Positions 54,701-62,472 of a DNA stretch of 64,000 bases are shown piece by piece. The notes beneath the pieces are model-generated. The model made no database searches, was not told the origin of the DNA, and worked only from the letters and a program-made list of their open reading frames with translations. This stretch comes from Bacteroidota bacterium (GTDB taxonomy: Bacteria > Bacteroidota > Bacteroidia > Chitinophagales > Chitinophagaceae). Numbering within the stretch: the stretch's first letter is position 1; every line of letters begins with the position of its first letter. The translations under genes and the position numbers were made by a program. The stretch is taken from positions 1 through 64,000 of the forward strand of contig JAFEAJ010000003.1 in the NCBI GenBank assembly GCA_018266455.1. Reading direction: 5' to 3'.

Positions 54701-54758
54701 TATCAAAAGCTGGGAAGCAAAAGGAACGAGATTGGAATTGTCGCTGCCTTTGAAATAA
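51726..54758 (+). CDS. reg_prop/Y_Y_Y sensor histidine kinase (HisKA_3)
   Basis: 1010 residues with signal peptide LLPAVAQSQ. Residues 25-650 are two-component-regulator propeller blades (for example GKIWIGCQYAMLSV, NNKVWVATGDDKLRC). A Y_Y_Y beta-domain at about 675-765 (IEYFYKLDGSDKKWIAAGNQ) leads to one membrane span near 780-800 (WWAYLLWACMAISIVYSV). The cytoplasmic core has a HisKA_3 motif, ASDLHDDIGSTLNSISVY, with phospho-acceptor His820. An HATPase domain follows with NNAYKYS, TDDGCGFDI and GNGLKNMHDRA. This is the classical one-component-like periplasmic sensor found near carbohydrate loci, but here with a separate NarL-type regulator 55 bp downstream. Confidence 0.93.
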   Translation: MRLTILFFLLSLLLPAVAQSQYIFQHVTAEDGLIPGPKISTMQDAEGYYWFASSRLLQRFDGKNFITYKYHFKNKPGYDADWSVKPIEDKEGNIWARSPEGINIFKRKERRLERLYMSDAPDSNTSNICNVFKDVHDNIWIISSRNIFRYDHSSAKPVFVATMNENFSHAVYDRGRNRFWILLDEMPHEMVYFDCKSEKFGKVPELSLISLFSKDNPVSLFKIDADNNLWVSNYIGDLCMYDPASGKVIYYNVLHNRHNGKTNLPNSAVFDLSDNGNSIWFTSDFHSGLIRFDKKTKSFSFLRNDNGSEYGLHYESESYDIYQDRDRNIWVNTDMGMNIFNPQLNRFKYFDARQAKAVPPFSSDVTSFFESSKNEIWVGTWGAGVFRYDSNFNLLAHYTYREKDKASFGEPFNKAWSFGEDRSGKIWIGCQYAMLSVLNTGTGKFKNEYVPDFQKQTIMQMTNDQKGNFWFGLHSGFLGEWNADSNKFCVYKNLYGPGEKNIHAIDGLCVDKNNKVWVATGDDKLRCFDPDKKIFTTTALSGVHVLLFSIVNDSLIIGGTLGSGAFVYNINNRQKRFFTTEDGLTSNTVYGAVAQNEHNIWVLTNESIERIDMVSGNIRKFGSGDGIKDHVFGRAICQLKNGTMLIASNSGVIYFRPDGLIPRKAPPNVTITALRIDQNDVSVDSLAQLKETDLAHSQNSIAIEFGSLSFSERKDIEYFYKLDGSDKKWIAAGNQQSVMYASLAPGKYTFQVRSQNRDGLRSPGITSLIIVISPAWWQTWWAYLLWACMAISIVYSVYNYRKANKTALSRVRQKIASDLHDDIGSTLNSISVYSEVAGRQLNENSQNAKALIEKIGAVSRNMIENMNDIVWAINPRNDQFGHIIQKMQYFAGELLSGKNILLQFSIDEKIKSINLTMEKRKNFYLIFKEAVNNAYKYSMCKTVNVVLAAGTGKLVMIITDDGCGFDILQEKTHGNGLKNMHDRAKEIGADIDIKSWEAKGTRLELSLPLK

Positions 54759-54813
54759 CCGGGCTACATACCCATGTGGCCGGATTAGTTAAAACAAGTG
54801 CAATTTTGCAGCA

Positions 54814-55449
54814 ATGGAAAAGAATATCAGGGTTGCCATTTTTGAGGACAACTATTTGCTGCGCGACAGCTATTACCAGCTTATTAACGGCACTATGGGC
54901 TTTTCTTGTGTCGGGGCATTTGATAATGCGAGTGACCTTGTCTTTAAAATCAGGCGCAGCGAACCAGATGTGGTGCTGATGGATATTGATATGCCCGGCA
55001 TTAATGGCATAGAAGCGGTTGCCATCATCATGCAAAACTTCCCTTCGGTTCATGTGGTTATGCAAACCGTATTTGAAGATGATGATAAAATATTTAATGC
55101 CATTCAAAATGGAGCAAAAGGGTACATCCTGAAAAAAACACCTCCTGCAAAAATGCTGGAAGCCATAGCGGAAGTATATAATGGAGGAGCGCCAATGACA
55201 CCGGCCATTGCTGCCAGGACCCTTGAACTTTTCCGTTCAAAAACAAAACCAGCCCACGATAACGGGGAAAGCCGGCTCAGCGAAAGACAAAAAGAAATCC
55301 TGCATTGCATTGTAAATGGCATGAGCTACAAAATGATTGCAGAAAAACTTTCTATTTCTATTGATACGGTAAGGTACCATGTGAAAAATATTTACGAGAT
55401 ACTCCAGGTACATTCCCGCTTTGAGCTCATGAACAAAAAGAGGACTTAG
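54814..55449 (+). CDS. NarL/FixJ-type response regulator
   Basis: 211 residues. Receiver domain with DVVLMDIDMPGINGIEAV, phospho-acceptor Asp57, and Lys in GYILKKTPPAKM. The C-terminal LuxR-type helix-turn-helix (LSERQKEILHCIVNGMSYKM then IAEKLSISIDTVRYHVKNIY) occupies about residues 145-205. It is the partner of the HisKA_3 sensor encoded just upstream, a standard pairing. Targets are not visible. Confidence 0.94.
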   Translation: MEKNIRVAIFEDNYLLRDSYYQLINGTMGFSCVGAFDNASDLVFKIRRSEPDVVLMDIDMPGINGIEAVAIIMQNFPSVHVVMQTVFEDDDKIFNAIQNGAKGYILKKTPPAKMLEAIAEVYNGGAPMTPAIAARTLELFRSKTKPAHDNGESRLSERQKEILHCIVNGMSYKMIAEKLSISIDTVRYHVKNIYEILQVHSRFELMNKKRT

Positions 55450-55576
55450 GCGCCTCCTGCTACTTTTTGTGCCTACATGGTAATGTAGTATGTATTAAAA
55501 TTTAAGCCTTCAACTTTGTAACCGCAGGGTTCACTGACAATTCCTGGCAAAAGGTTAAAACATAAACGGGGCAAGT

Positions 55577-56287
55577 ATGGGGTTCCAATATAAATACATC
55601 ATCGTTGATGACGATGAATTGAGCAGGCTTTCCGTTGAGGCGGAAGCTGAAAAATATGGCTTTCTTCATAAAACAGCCAGTTGCGGAAATGCATTAGAAG
55701 CAAAAGAAATCATTTCAGCTTGTAATCCCGACATTGTTTTTGCGGACATTGAGATGCCGGGGATATCCGGAATAGAACTTATAAAATCTCTTTCTGTGAT
55801 GAGAATTGCCCCGGTATTCATCACCTCTCATCCTGAATTTGCTCTTGAAAGTTATGAACTGGAAGCCTTTGATTATTTGCTGAAGCCGGTTAATGCAGAA
55901 AGGTTTGAGAAATGCGCCTTCCGGTTAAGAGATTTTTTTGAACTGCGCGAAAATGCTTTCTCGTTTACCCAGGAACAGGAATTGAACAGCATTATTATAA
56001 AGCAGGGTTATGATAAGTACAAGCTGCCGGTTGGGGAAATTTTATACCTCGAAGCCATGAAGGATTATACAAAAATCATTACTGAGAAAAAAAATTACCT
56101 CGTATTGGAAACGATAACAGGTATGCATAATAAACTGCCGAACGAAAAATTTATCCGTGTGCACAGGAGCTATGTAGTCAATAAAGAAAAGATAGAGATC
56201 GCAAAACCCAACGCCATTAAAATAGGATCACATGAACTGCCCATCGGGAAAATGTATAAAAGCGTTTTGGCTAAGCACCTTTATTAA
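55577..56287 (+). CDS. LytTR-family response regulator
   Basis: 236 residues. Receiver domain with DIVFADIEMPGISGIELI (Asp57), Thr/Ser at ITSHPEFALESY and Lys in FDYLLKPVNAERF. The LytTR DNA-binding domain occupies about residues 135-236: VGEILYLEAMKDYTKIITEK, then KFIRVHRSYVVNKEKIEI. LytTR domains bind pairs of about 9-bp direct repeats roughly one and a half to two helical turns apart. It is followed after 8 bp by a TPR histidine kinase, its likely partner. Candidate operator repeats occur ahead of the lipoprotein genes at 58604 and 59299, just downstream. Confidence 0.94.
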   Translation: MGFQYKYIIVDDDELSRLSVEAEAEKYGFLHKTASCGNALEAKEIISACNPDIVFADIEMPGISGIELIKSLSVMRIAPVFITSHPEFALESYELEAFDYLLKPVNAERFEKCAFRLRDFFELRENAFSFTQEQELNSIIIKQGYDKYKLPVGEILYLEAMKDYTKIITEKKNYLVLETITGMHNKLPNEKFIRVHRSYVVNKEKIEIAKPNAIKIGSHELPIGKMYKSVLAKHLY

Positions 56288-56295
56288 TAAAAATT

Positions 56296-58434
56296 ATGCA
56301 GGCTAAAAAAACACAACAGGTACTGATGATTTTTTGGGCAATGTTAATCCTGCCTGCCAAACAGGTTTTCAGCCAGCCACCTGACTTATCACAATTTCAC
56401 AGCAAAGCAGATAAAGTCAGGGCGTGGATATCGTATTGTGAATCGTTCCGCATGAATAACAACAAGGGGAAAAATAATTTTATCACAATGGAAGAAGCCG
56501 CGCTGAAAGGAGTGGAGCTTGCAGGCGCAGAAGACCCCTATAACCGTTCGCGGTTTTTCTTTTATGCAGGATTAGGCGCATACTACCAGGTTAAATTCGA
56601 CAGTGCCCAATATTTTGTTTATCAATCCTTGTATGATGCCCAAAAGGCTAAATCTGCCGAACTGATCGCGGGGGCATGCGTAGCGCTGATACCTATGAAT
56701 TTTCAACTGCGCCAGCAAGATAAAGTGGACAGTTGCAAAGACCTGCTCCAGTCTATCATTGATACCACTAAGAATGAAAAAATTTTGCAGGATGGATATT
56801 CTGCAATGGGAAGCTATTATCAGCAAAAATCATATTACAGCACTGCGCAGGATTATTTGATTAAAGGAATTGAAATCCGGAAAAAGAAAATAGACACTAC
56901 TACAGATGCAAAGCTGAAAGCCGATTATGCCATTCAATGTTATCTTTTGTCCAAGCAATACCAAAACACCGATGTGCTTGATAAAAGCCTGGCCATTTTA
57001 AAAGAAGGAAGCGGTTATGCAAATGCATCACCGTTGGTCAGCATCAGGTTCCTCGGCTCATTTGTTGAAATATATTCGCTGATGGGCAATATTGATTCGG
57101 CACTGGCTTATGAAAAGGAGCTGGAAGCAGCTACGAAAAACAGCCCAACGGTCGCTTCTGAAATGGTTACGGCCAACATGAATATTTCCCAATACTACCT
57201 CAGTAAAAACCTGGCACAGAAGGCGCTTCCTTTTGTGAAGAAAGCAGATTCTTTATCGGCAGTAAGCAAATCTCCCATGCTGATTTACCAGGCACAAATG
57301 GTTAGCGGCAGGTATTATGAAGAAACGGGAGATCCTGGCAAATCAATTTCCTTGCTTATGATGGCGCTGCCGGTTGCCAGGCAGATCAGCAAGGAGCAAT
57401 ATGCCGACATTCTGAAATACATTGCGGTTGCTCAAAAAAAAGCAGGTAATTTGAATGAGGCAATAAATTATTATGAACAATACCTTTCATTTTCAGATTC
57501 GCTCATCAAAGAAAAAATTTCAAGGAACTTTGCAGACCAGGAAACGCGTTATCAAACCAACCAGAAAGAACAAAGGATAACTGCGCTAAATAAAGAAAAC
57601 CGGCTAAATGTACTGGAGCTTCAAAACGCTTCGCGGGCAAAATTGCTGCTGATTATTGGCCTTGGGGCTTTAGGAACAATATCGCTCCTGCTGTATTTTA
57701 TCTACCGTAATAAAGAAAAAAACAACAAGCTGCTAACTGGCAGAAACAACCAGCTTGATGCATTGAACCAACAACTGGCAATTGCCAACGATACCAAAGC
57801 AAAACTGTTTGGTATCATCAGTCATGACCTTCGGTCGCCTGTCAGCCAGATTGTTCAATGGCTTAGGCTCCAAAAAGAAAAACCGGAAATGTTGAATGGC
57901 GCAGCATTGCAAAAGCATGAAGAAAAAATGAAATCTGCTTCAGAAAACCTTCTTGAAACCATGGAAGACATTTTGCTATGGAGCAAAAGCCAGATGCAGC
58001 ATTTTGAGCCGCAACTTATTCCGGTGAATGTTTCATCGCTGGTGGCAAAGGAACTGGCTTTTTTACATCCGCGCATTGAAGAAAAAAATATTTTAGTGAA
58101 GAACGATGTTGCCGATCGGTTTATCCAGGATACGGATGAAAATTTTGTAACGGTCATCTTTCGCAATCTTTTGCAGAATGCCATTAAATACAGCCATGAC
58201 GGAAGCTCAATTTTGATTTCAAATGATGGCAATAGCCTGTTTATTACAAACCTCACAGATTCGGGGAAAGCCGAAATGCTGAATGTATTGCTTCAAAATA
58301 AGCAAGTGAATAGCAAAAGCTTTGGCCTTGGGCTCCAAATAGCGAATGACCTGGCATCCATGATTCACGCGAAAATATCTTTTATAAACAAAAGCGATGG
58401 CATGCTCACTGCCGTGCTCAACTGGAACAAATGA
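56296..58434 (+). CDS. TPR-containing sensor histidine kinase
   Basis: 712 residues with a signal peptide (LILPAKQVFS). Periplasmic residues 40-420 are helical TPR-like repeats (for example NLNEAINYYEQYLSFSDS). One membrane span lies near 449-470 (LLLIIGLGALGTISLLLYFI), then a coiled coil. The kinase core has FGIISHDLRSPVSQIVQWL with His510, RNLLQNAIKYSHDG as the N box and SFGLGLQIA as the G2 box. The G1 box is NLTDSGKAE rather than the usual DNG-x-G, so ATP binding may be weak or atypical. It is paired with the LytTR regulator 8 bp upstream, an uncommon mix since LytTR regulators more often use LytS-type kinases. Confidence 0.9.
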   Translation: MQAKKTQQVLMIFWAMLILPAKQVFSQPPDLSQFHSKADKVRAWISYCESFRMNNNKGKNNFITMEEAALKGVELAGAEDPYNRSRFFFYAGLGAYYQVKFDSAQYFVYQSLYDAQKAKSAELIAGACVALIPMNFQLRQQDKVDSCKDLLQSIIDTTKNEKILQDGYSAMGSYYQQKSYYSTAQDYLIKGIEIRKKKIDTTTDAKLKADYAIQCYLLSKQYQNTDVLDKSLAILKEGSGYANASPLVSIRFLGSFVEIYSLMGNIDSALAYEKELEAATKNSPTVASEMVTANMNISQYYLSKNLAQKALPFVKKADSLSAVSKSPMLIYQAQMVSGRYYEETGDPGKSISLLMMALPVARQISKEQYADILKYIAVAQKKAGNLNEAINYYEQYLSFSDSLIKEKISRNFADQETRYQTNQKEQRITALNKENRLNVLELQNASRAKLLLIIGLGALGTISLLLYFIYRNKEKNNKLLTGRNNQLDALNQQLAIANDTKAKLFGIISHDLRSPVSQIVQWLRLQKEKPEMLNGAALQKHEEKMKSASENLLETMEDILLWSKSQMQHFEPQLIPVNVSSLVAKELAFLHPRIEEKNILVKNDVADRFIQDTDENFVTVIFRNLLQNAIKYSHDGSSILISNDGNSLFITNLTDSGKAEMLNVLLQNKQVNSKSFGLGLQIANDLASMIHAKISFINKSDGMLTAVLNWNK

Positions 58435-58461
58435 ATTCCTGCTTTCCGCGATGATCACCTT

Positions 58462-58533
58462 CTTTTGTCGGTTTTCTGCATGTTTTCATCGGTTTGTTTT
58501 CATAGCCAGTTTACATTGATGACATCTTTGTGA
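58462..58533 (+). promoter_or_regulatory. shared 72-bp promoter element, copy A
   Basis: 64 of 72 positions match copy B at 59152. It has two direct repeats TCGGTTT starting at 58468 and 58489 (21 bp apart), a third GTT motif 17 bp further on (CCAGTTTA), and CATCTTTG at 58523-58530, which is one base from the Bacteroidota TAnnTTTG box. The element ends 70 bp before the ATG of the lipoprotein gene. The 21-bp spacing fits a LytTR-type site. Confidence 0.65.
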
Positions 58534-58603
58534 CGAGAGGAAATTTTGAGCGTAATAGCTTCTCCTCAGTAAAAATCTCTATTCACTTTTATTTTAAATT
58601 TTT

Positions 58604-59044
58604 ATGCGAAACAAACTTTTATTTCTATTTTTTTTTATTGGCTGGGTAATGGTTCAGGCCTCATGCAGTAAAAAAAACAATGGCCAATCCGGGAATTCTA
58701 GAGTTGCAGGTTTTTGGACCTATAAAACAGACCCCAACAATTCAAACAATTACTGGAATGGCAATGTGCTTTTTAAAAGCGATGGTACATTCAGGATGTA
58801 CACCGCGTTGTCTTTAGATGATACGCTCGCGATTAATGCAATTGCTGATACAGCCAACCAGGTAATTACCATTGGGACTTACACCGTTTCGGGGCAAAAC
58901 CTGAAAATGGTTTGGCAGGAATTTAATGTGATCGGTTTTAAGGCAACCGGGATATTCAATAGCAGCTTTACCAATTTTACAGGAAATTTAGAAATCAACC
59001 AGCCGGGGTCAGCTTCTCCTTTGTGGATATTGACAAAACCATAA
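58604..59044 (+). CDS. small lipoprotein, lipocalin-like, unknown function
   Basis: 146 residues, lipobox VQASC near residue 20 followed by SKKNNGQSG. The mature part starts VAGFWTYKTDPNNS and alternates beta strands (GNVLFKSDGTFRMYT, QVITIGTYTVSGQNLKMVW, FTGNLEI), as in small lipocalin-like lipoproteins of Bacteroidota. No catalytic motif is seen. It is expressed from the copy-A promoter element and is probably co-regulated with the NHL lipoprotein downstream. It could be a target of the LytTR regulator encoded about 3 kb upstream. Confidence 0.75.
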   Translation: MRNKLLFLFFFIGWVMVQASCSKKNNGQSGNSRVAGFWTYKTDPNNSNNYWNGNVLFKSDGTFRMYTALSLDDTLAINAIADTANQVITIGTYTVSGQNLKMVWQEFNVIGFKATGIFNSSFTNFTGNLEINQPGSASPLWILTKP

Positions 59045-59151
59045 AAGCCAAAAATATAATAACAGGAATTATCCGGGATCCGTTTTTTCGATATACAAAG
59101 ATTTCCTATTCTAAGGGGTTAAGCAGTTGGATATAGAATTTTAAAAAATTC

Positions 59152-59223
59152 CTTTTGTCGTTTTTTATCATGCTTTCATCGGTTTGTTTTTATAGCCAGT
59201 TTAGAATGATGACATCTTTGTGA
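59152..59223 (+). promoter_or_regulatory. shared 72-bp promoter element, copy B
   Basis: Second copy of the 58462 element. TCG-type repeats start at 59158 and 59179 (21 bp apart), and CATCTTTG lies at 59213-59220. It ends 75 bp before the NHL gene's ATG, almost the same spacing as copy A. The 254-bp gap between the two genes otherwise holds only AT-rich leader DNA. Confidence 0.65.
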
Positions 59224-59298
59224 TAAGAAGCAATATTGGGAAGAAACAGGTAATAGCGCTTCATAAATTTTGTAATAATAATTAACACGAACAGCATT

Positions 59299-60351
59299 AT
59301 GAAAAAGAAATTAATTTTCAGCGGCGTTTTTTTGAGCGCTTTAATAATGATCGCTCCTTCATGTAAAAAAAGCAGCGGAGCTACGAATAACAGCAATGGT
59401 ACTGATTCAGCGTCCACGATATATTCCACTACGCTGGCAGGGAACAACAGCAGCAAAGGCACTTTTGATTTTGGGCCAACCGGGGTAACGGTTGATGCGC
59501 AGGGGAATGTTTATGCTGCCATCTCTACGGGATCTTATATAGTTAAGGTGGCTCCTTCCGGCAGCATTTCTACTTTTGCCGGATCAGACGGGAACCCTGG
59601 CTGTGAGGCAGGCACAGGCACCTCAGCAACGTTTACTGACCCTTATGCACTTTGTATTGACGCGCAGGGGAACATTTATGTAGCCGATTACATGTGCAAC
59701 ATTAAAAAAATATCACCTGCGGGGGTATCAACAACATTTTCCAGCAGCGATGTGATTAATAATGTAATTATTGCCCCCCAGGCTATTTGCATTGATGCAA
59801 ACGGAAATGTATATAGCGCCAATCAACTTGGTGAAGAAGGAATTGCCATGACCACCCCCGGTGGGGCAGTTTCACTATTTGCAGGAAATGGGACAGCAGG
59901 ATATGTAGATGGTGCTGTTTCTGCTGCCGAATTCAATGGGCTTGGCATTACCGGCCTTTGTGCGGATGCCAATGGAAATATTTATGTGGCAGACCCGCCA
60001 AGGATACGAAAAATTTCAAACGGGCAGGTTACTACTGTTGCCGGCAATGCCAGTCATGGTTTTACAAATGGCAAAGGCGCTGCTGCAAGTTTTGGTGGCG
60101 CTATGGGCATTTGCATGGGGCCGGATGGCAACATCTACATTGCCGATGTATATAATAATATGATCAGGAAAATGACACCCGACGGAACGGTGACTACTGT
60201 TACGGGCACAGGTGATGCAGGCTTTAAAGATGGCGACCCGCAAGTAGCGCAGTATAATCAGCCATCCAACCTTTGTTTTGACGCAAATGGCAATTTATAT
60301 GTAGCAGATTATGGCAACAAAATGATCAGGAAAATTACATTCCCCAAATAG
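59299..60351 (+). CDS. NHL-repeat beta-propeller lipoprotein
   Basis: 350 residues, lipobox APSC near residue 24 then KKSSGATNNS. The body is a six-bladed NHL propeller with repeating G-N-[IVL]-Y-[VI]-A-D and I-R-K-[IM] motifs: QGNIYVADYMCNIKKIS, NGNIYVADPPRIRKIS, DGNIYIADVYNNMIRKM and NGNLYVADYGNKMIRKI. Such surface lipoproteins are thought to mediate binding and sit near two-component genes in Bacteroidota. It is controlled by the copy-B promoter element. A small beta-barrel protein follows after 42 bp. The ligand is unknown. Confidence 0.88.
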   Translation: MKKKLIFSGVFLSALIMIAPSCKKSSGATNNSNGTDSASTIYSTTLAGNNSSKGTFDFGPTGVTVDAQGNVYAAISTGSYIVKVAPSGSISTFAGSDGNPGCEAGTGTSATFTDPYALCIDAQGNIYVADYMCNIKKISPAGVSTTFSSSDVINNVIIAPQAICIDANGNVYSANQLGEEGIAMTTPGGAVSLFAGNGTAGYVDGAVSAAEFNGLGITGLCADANGNIYVADPPRIRKISNGQVTTVAGNASHGFTNGKGAAASFGGAMGICMGPDGNIYIADVYNNMIRKMTPDGTVTTVTGTGDAGFKDGDPQVAQYNQPSNLCFDANGNLYVADYGNKMIRKITFPK

Positions 60352-60393
60352 AAAACGGCACACTCATTTTTTAAAAATTATACAAAAAAGAAT

Positions 60394-60909
60394 ATGAAAA
60401 GGATTATATGTTTTGTTATTGCGCTGTCAACAATTCATCTTATTGCACAGGCCCAGGACAAATCGACGTATAAAGCTGCCATTGGCCTGCGCGTTAGCGA
60501 TGGCTATTACGACCTGGCCTCGGTTTCTTTCAAAGCATTTTTGGGCAGCCCGCTTGCGCTTGAGGCAAATATCGGGTTTCGCAATTACGGCATCATTGGT
60601 TACAGCTGGTTCAACCTTTCCGGTTCATTAAGCCTGCAATATCACTTCAAGATAAATGCAGTGCAGGGCTTGCAATGGTTTATTGGCGGAGGGGCAACTG
60701 CGTTCAATACTTTTTCAGGTGATTCCTATTACAGGGGCTTTGGGCTGGGCGTTTTCCCGACTGCAGGAGCAGATTATAAATTTTCTAAGATCCCGCTGGA
60801 TGTTTCTGCAGACATCCGCCCCACCATTGGCATCATTAAACCTTATGCTTATTACGATGATTTTTATCTCGCGAATGTGGGGGTGTCCGCCAGGTACACA
60901 TTTAAGTAA
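60394..60909 (+). CDS. small outer-membrane beta-barrel protein
   Basis: 171 residues with a signal peptide (IICFVIALSTIHLIAQAQ). Amphipathic strands alternate through the chain (YKAAIGLRVSDGYYDLASVS, LALEANIGFRNYGIIGYSWF, LQWFIGGGATAFNTF), and it ends in an aromatic-rich ARYTFK strand, typical of an 8-stranded barrel. No known family was recognised. It is likely in an operon with the NHL lipoprotein 42 bp upstream. A hairpin overlapping its stop ends the unit. Confidence 0.75.
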   Translation: MKRIICFVIALSTIHLIAQAQDKSTYKAAIGLRVSDGYYDLASVSFKAFLGSPLALEANIGFRNYGIIGYSWFNLSGSLSLQYHFKINAVQGLQWFIGGGATAFNTFSGDSYYRGFGLGVFPTAGADYKFSKIPLDVSADIRPTIGIIKPYAYYDDFYLANVGVSARYTFK

Positions 60910-60929
60910 CATGCTCAAAGCATGCTTAC
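60906..60929 (+). terminator. terminator-like hairpin at the end of the barrel gene
   Basis: GTAACATGCT - CAA - AGCATG(C)TTAC forms a stem of 10 pairs with one bulged C, followed by GCTTTTT. It overlaps the TAA stop codon. Confidence 0.5.
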
Positions 60930-61081
60930 GCTTTTTCATTCATAAAAGGCAGCAATGGCAGGTTTTTGATATTGTGCATCGTCCATCGGGCAGGGCATTG
61001 GCCGTATTGGATCACAAAAAACTTTTGCAGTAAAAGGCCTGCCGCAGTTTATTTTCATGAAAGTTTGGGACAAAAAAATAT

Positions 61082-61147
61082 TCGTCGATTACGGCATGGG
61101 GTTCGTCGGTTTCATTTGTAGCTTGGTTCTGGTTTCCTGCATTTTTG
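61082..61147 (+). promoter_or_regulatory. divergent third copy (C) of the promoter element
   Basis: Overall identity is low, but the spacing is kept: TCGATT at 61085, TCGGTTT at 61106 (21 bp), a GTT 17 bp later at 61126, and CATTTTTG at 61140-61147, exactly 34 bp after the second repeat as in copies A and B. It lies upstream of the 33-residue frame and the DUF4412-like lipoprotein. Confidence 0.4.
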
Positions 61148-61304
61148 AAATATAAAAAGAAAAGAACCATCACCGGCCTAATATCATAAAACCTGCATTT
61201 TGTTCCATAGATGTCTTTGCAGTAGTAGGAATTTATTTTGAAAGGTTATGTAAAAAGAAGCCATCCAATATCCCATGTTGTTATTATTGATTAATACTTC
61301 AGCT

Positions 61305-61406
61305 ATGTCTTGGGCAAAACAAAATAAAGCATTCATAAAATGGGTATTCCTGGTCCTTGCTGTTTTATTTTTTCTGCTGGCTGTTGTAATGCTTTTTAAA
61401 CTGTGA
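61305..61406 (+). CDS. 33-residue single-span membrane peptide
   Basis: MSWAKQNKAFIKWVFLVLAV then LFFLLAVVMLFKL and TGA. A charged N-terminus precedes one hydrophobic helix of about 20 residues, as in small membrane proteins. It ends 10 bp before the next gene's first possible ATG, so it could be a co-transcribed small protein. No clear Shine-Dalgarno is visible, which is common in this phylum. The call rests on composition and spacing only. Confidence 0.4.
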   Translation: MSWAKQNKAFIKWVFLVLAVLFFLLAVVMLFKL

Positions 61407-61437
61407 AATTTTTTTTATGACCATTCAGAAATTAAAC

Positions 61438-62202
61438 ATGATGAAAACCTGTTTACCAGCTTTCCTGTTCGCATCGATTATTGCCTGTACAGGGGCAACA
61501 AGCGGCAATTCTAATTTGGCTGATAAAGGAACCCTCCTCTCCGTTTTTGGTGACGGCGATATGTATTATGAATACAAATTGACCACAACAGGCAATATTC
61601 AACTGATCAGCAGCACAAAAATGTATGTTTCTTCATCCGGAAAAATCAGGGTGGAGACTTCGATGGCAAAAAACACGGCAGGTGACAAACCGCTCAGTTT
61701 TGTTCTTATCGGGAGCAGTGATAAGCCCAACGAAAGCATTTTGATTGATGATGAAAACAAAACATACACCGTCAATCATTTTAACAGAGACAGCGTGGCG
61801 AGCCTTGAAAAAGTGCAATCTGTAGCAACTAAAATAGGGGAAGATAAAATACTTGGGTATAACTGTGTACATGCTAGGGTTATTTCAAATAAAAACCTTG
61901 GCGGCTTTTTTAAGACCACAGACACACTTGATATCTGGCGAAGCAATGACGTTCCTATGCAGGGCCGGTTCAAAAGCATCATGAACAGTATTGAAGCAAA
62001 GACCGGCAATTTCATGTATTCTGCTATAGTAGCCGAGCAGCTTAAACAAATGGGCTGTGATGGGTTTATGGTAAAAATGGCCATCAAATCAAAAAGAACA
62101 GCGATAACAGAAGAATTGGCGAAGGCAGAGCACAAAAGCCTTCCTGCAAGCATGTTTGTGGTTCCCGCCGAATATAAAGAAGACAAAAACGGGCTGCTTT
62201 AA
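61438..62202 (+). CDS. DUF4412-like lipoprotein
   Basis: 254 residues from MMKTCLPAFLFASIIAC, a lipoprotein signal with lipobox near residue 17; an ATG 7 codons upstream is possible but unneeded. The mature chain resembles DUF4412 proteins: YYEYKLTTTGNIQLISSTKM, ILIDDENKTYTVNHF, then KIGEDKILGYNCVHARV, and late AEHKSLPASMFVVPAEY. These are periplasmic, all-beta proteins of unknown function. It is followed by a GC-rich hairpin, so it ends a unit. It may be under copy C of the promoter element. Confidence 0.75.
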   Translation: MMKTCLPAFLFASIIACTGATSGNSNLADKGTLLSVFGDGDMYYEYKLTTTGNIQLISSTKMYVSSSGKIRVETSMAKNTAGDKPLSFVLIGSSDKPNESILIDDENKTYTVNHFNRDSVASLEKVQSVATKIGEDKILGYNCVHARVISNKNLGGFFKTTDTLDIWRSNDVPMQGRFKSIMNSIEAKTGNFMYSAIVAEQLKQMGCDGFMVKMAIKSKRTAITEELAKAEHKSLPASMFVVPAEYKEDKNGLL

Positions 62203-62263
62203 AACAAATGCCCCTAAACCATTTTCAGCAAAAGCAGCAGGTAATATCCCTGTGATCAAAGAA

Positions 62264-62288
62264 AACAGCCCCTGACCCAGGGGCTGTT
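62264..62288. terminator. GC-rich 11-bp hairpin after the DUF4412-like gene
   Basis: AACAGCCCCTG - ACC - CAGGGGCTGTT forms a perfect 11-bp stem with a 3-nt loop, 61 bp after the stop codon. It is followed by CCTGTTAATG, without a good T-run, so termination may be partial. Confidence 0.6.
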
Positions 62289-62472
62289 CCTGTTAATGGA
62301 ATCAATCGAGCGCAAACACCCGGTTTTTTACGAAAGGTCCTTGTATACGGAAAAGCAACTGATCAGGGATACAATACCGGGCGTGCTGATTATTCCAGAT
62401 GAAAAGCCCGGACGAGGAGATTTATCTATACTTATAAACAATCAGTACATTACCCCAGCCAACAGGATAGTC

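Larger units (their letters stand above)
60910..61416. other. 507-bp gap with a weak regulatory copy and one tiny frame
   Basis: No ordinary gene. It holds the hairpin above, copy C of the 72-bp element at 61082 and a 33-codon frame at 61305. A protein-like stretch (VFDIVHRPSGRALAVLD) near 60960-61030 has no start of its own and was not called. Confidence 0.4.
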
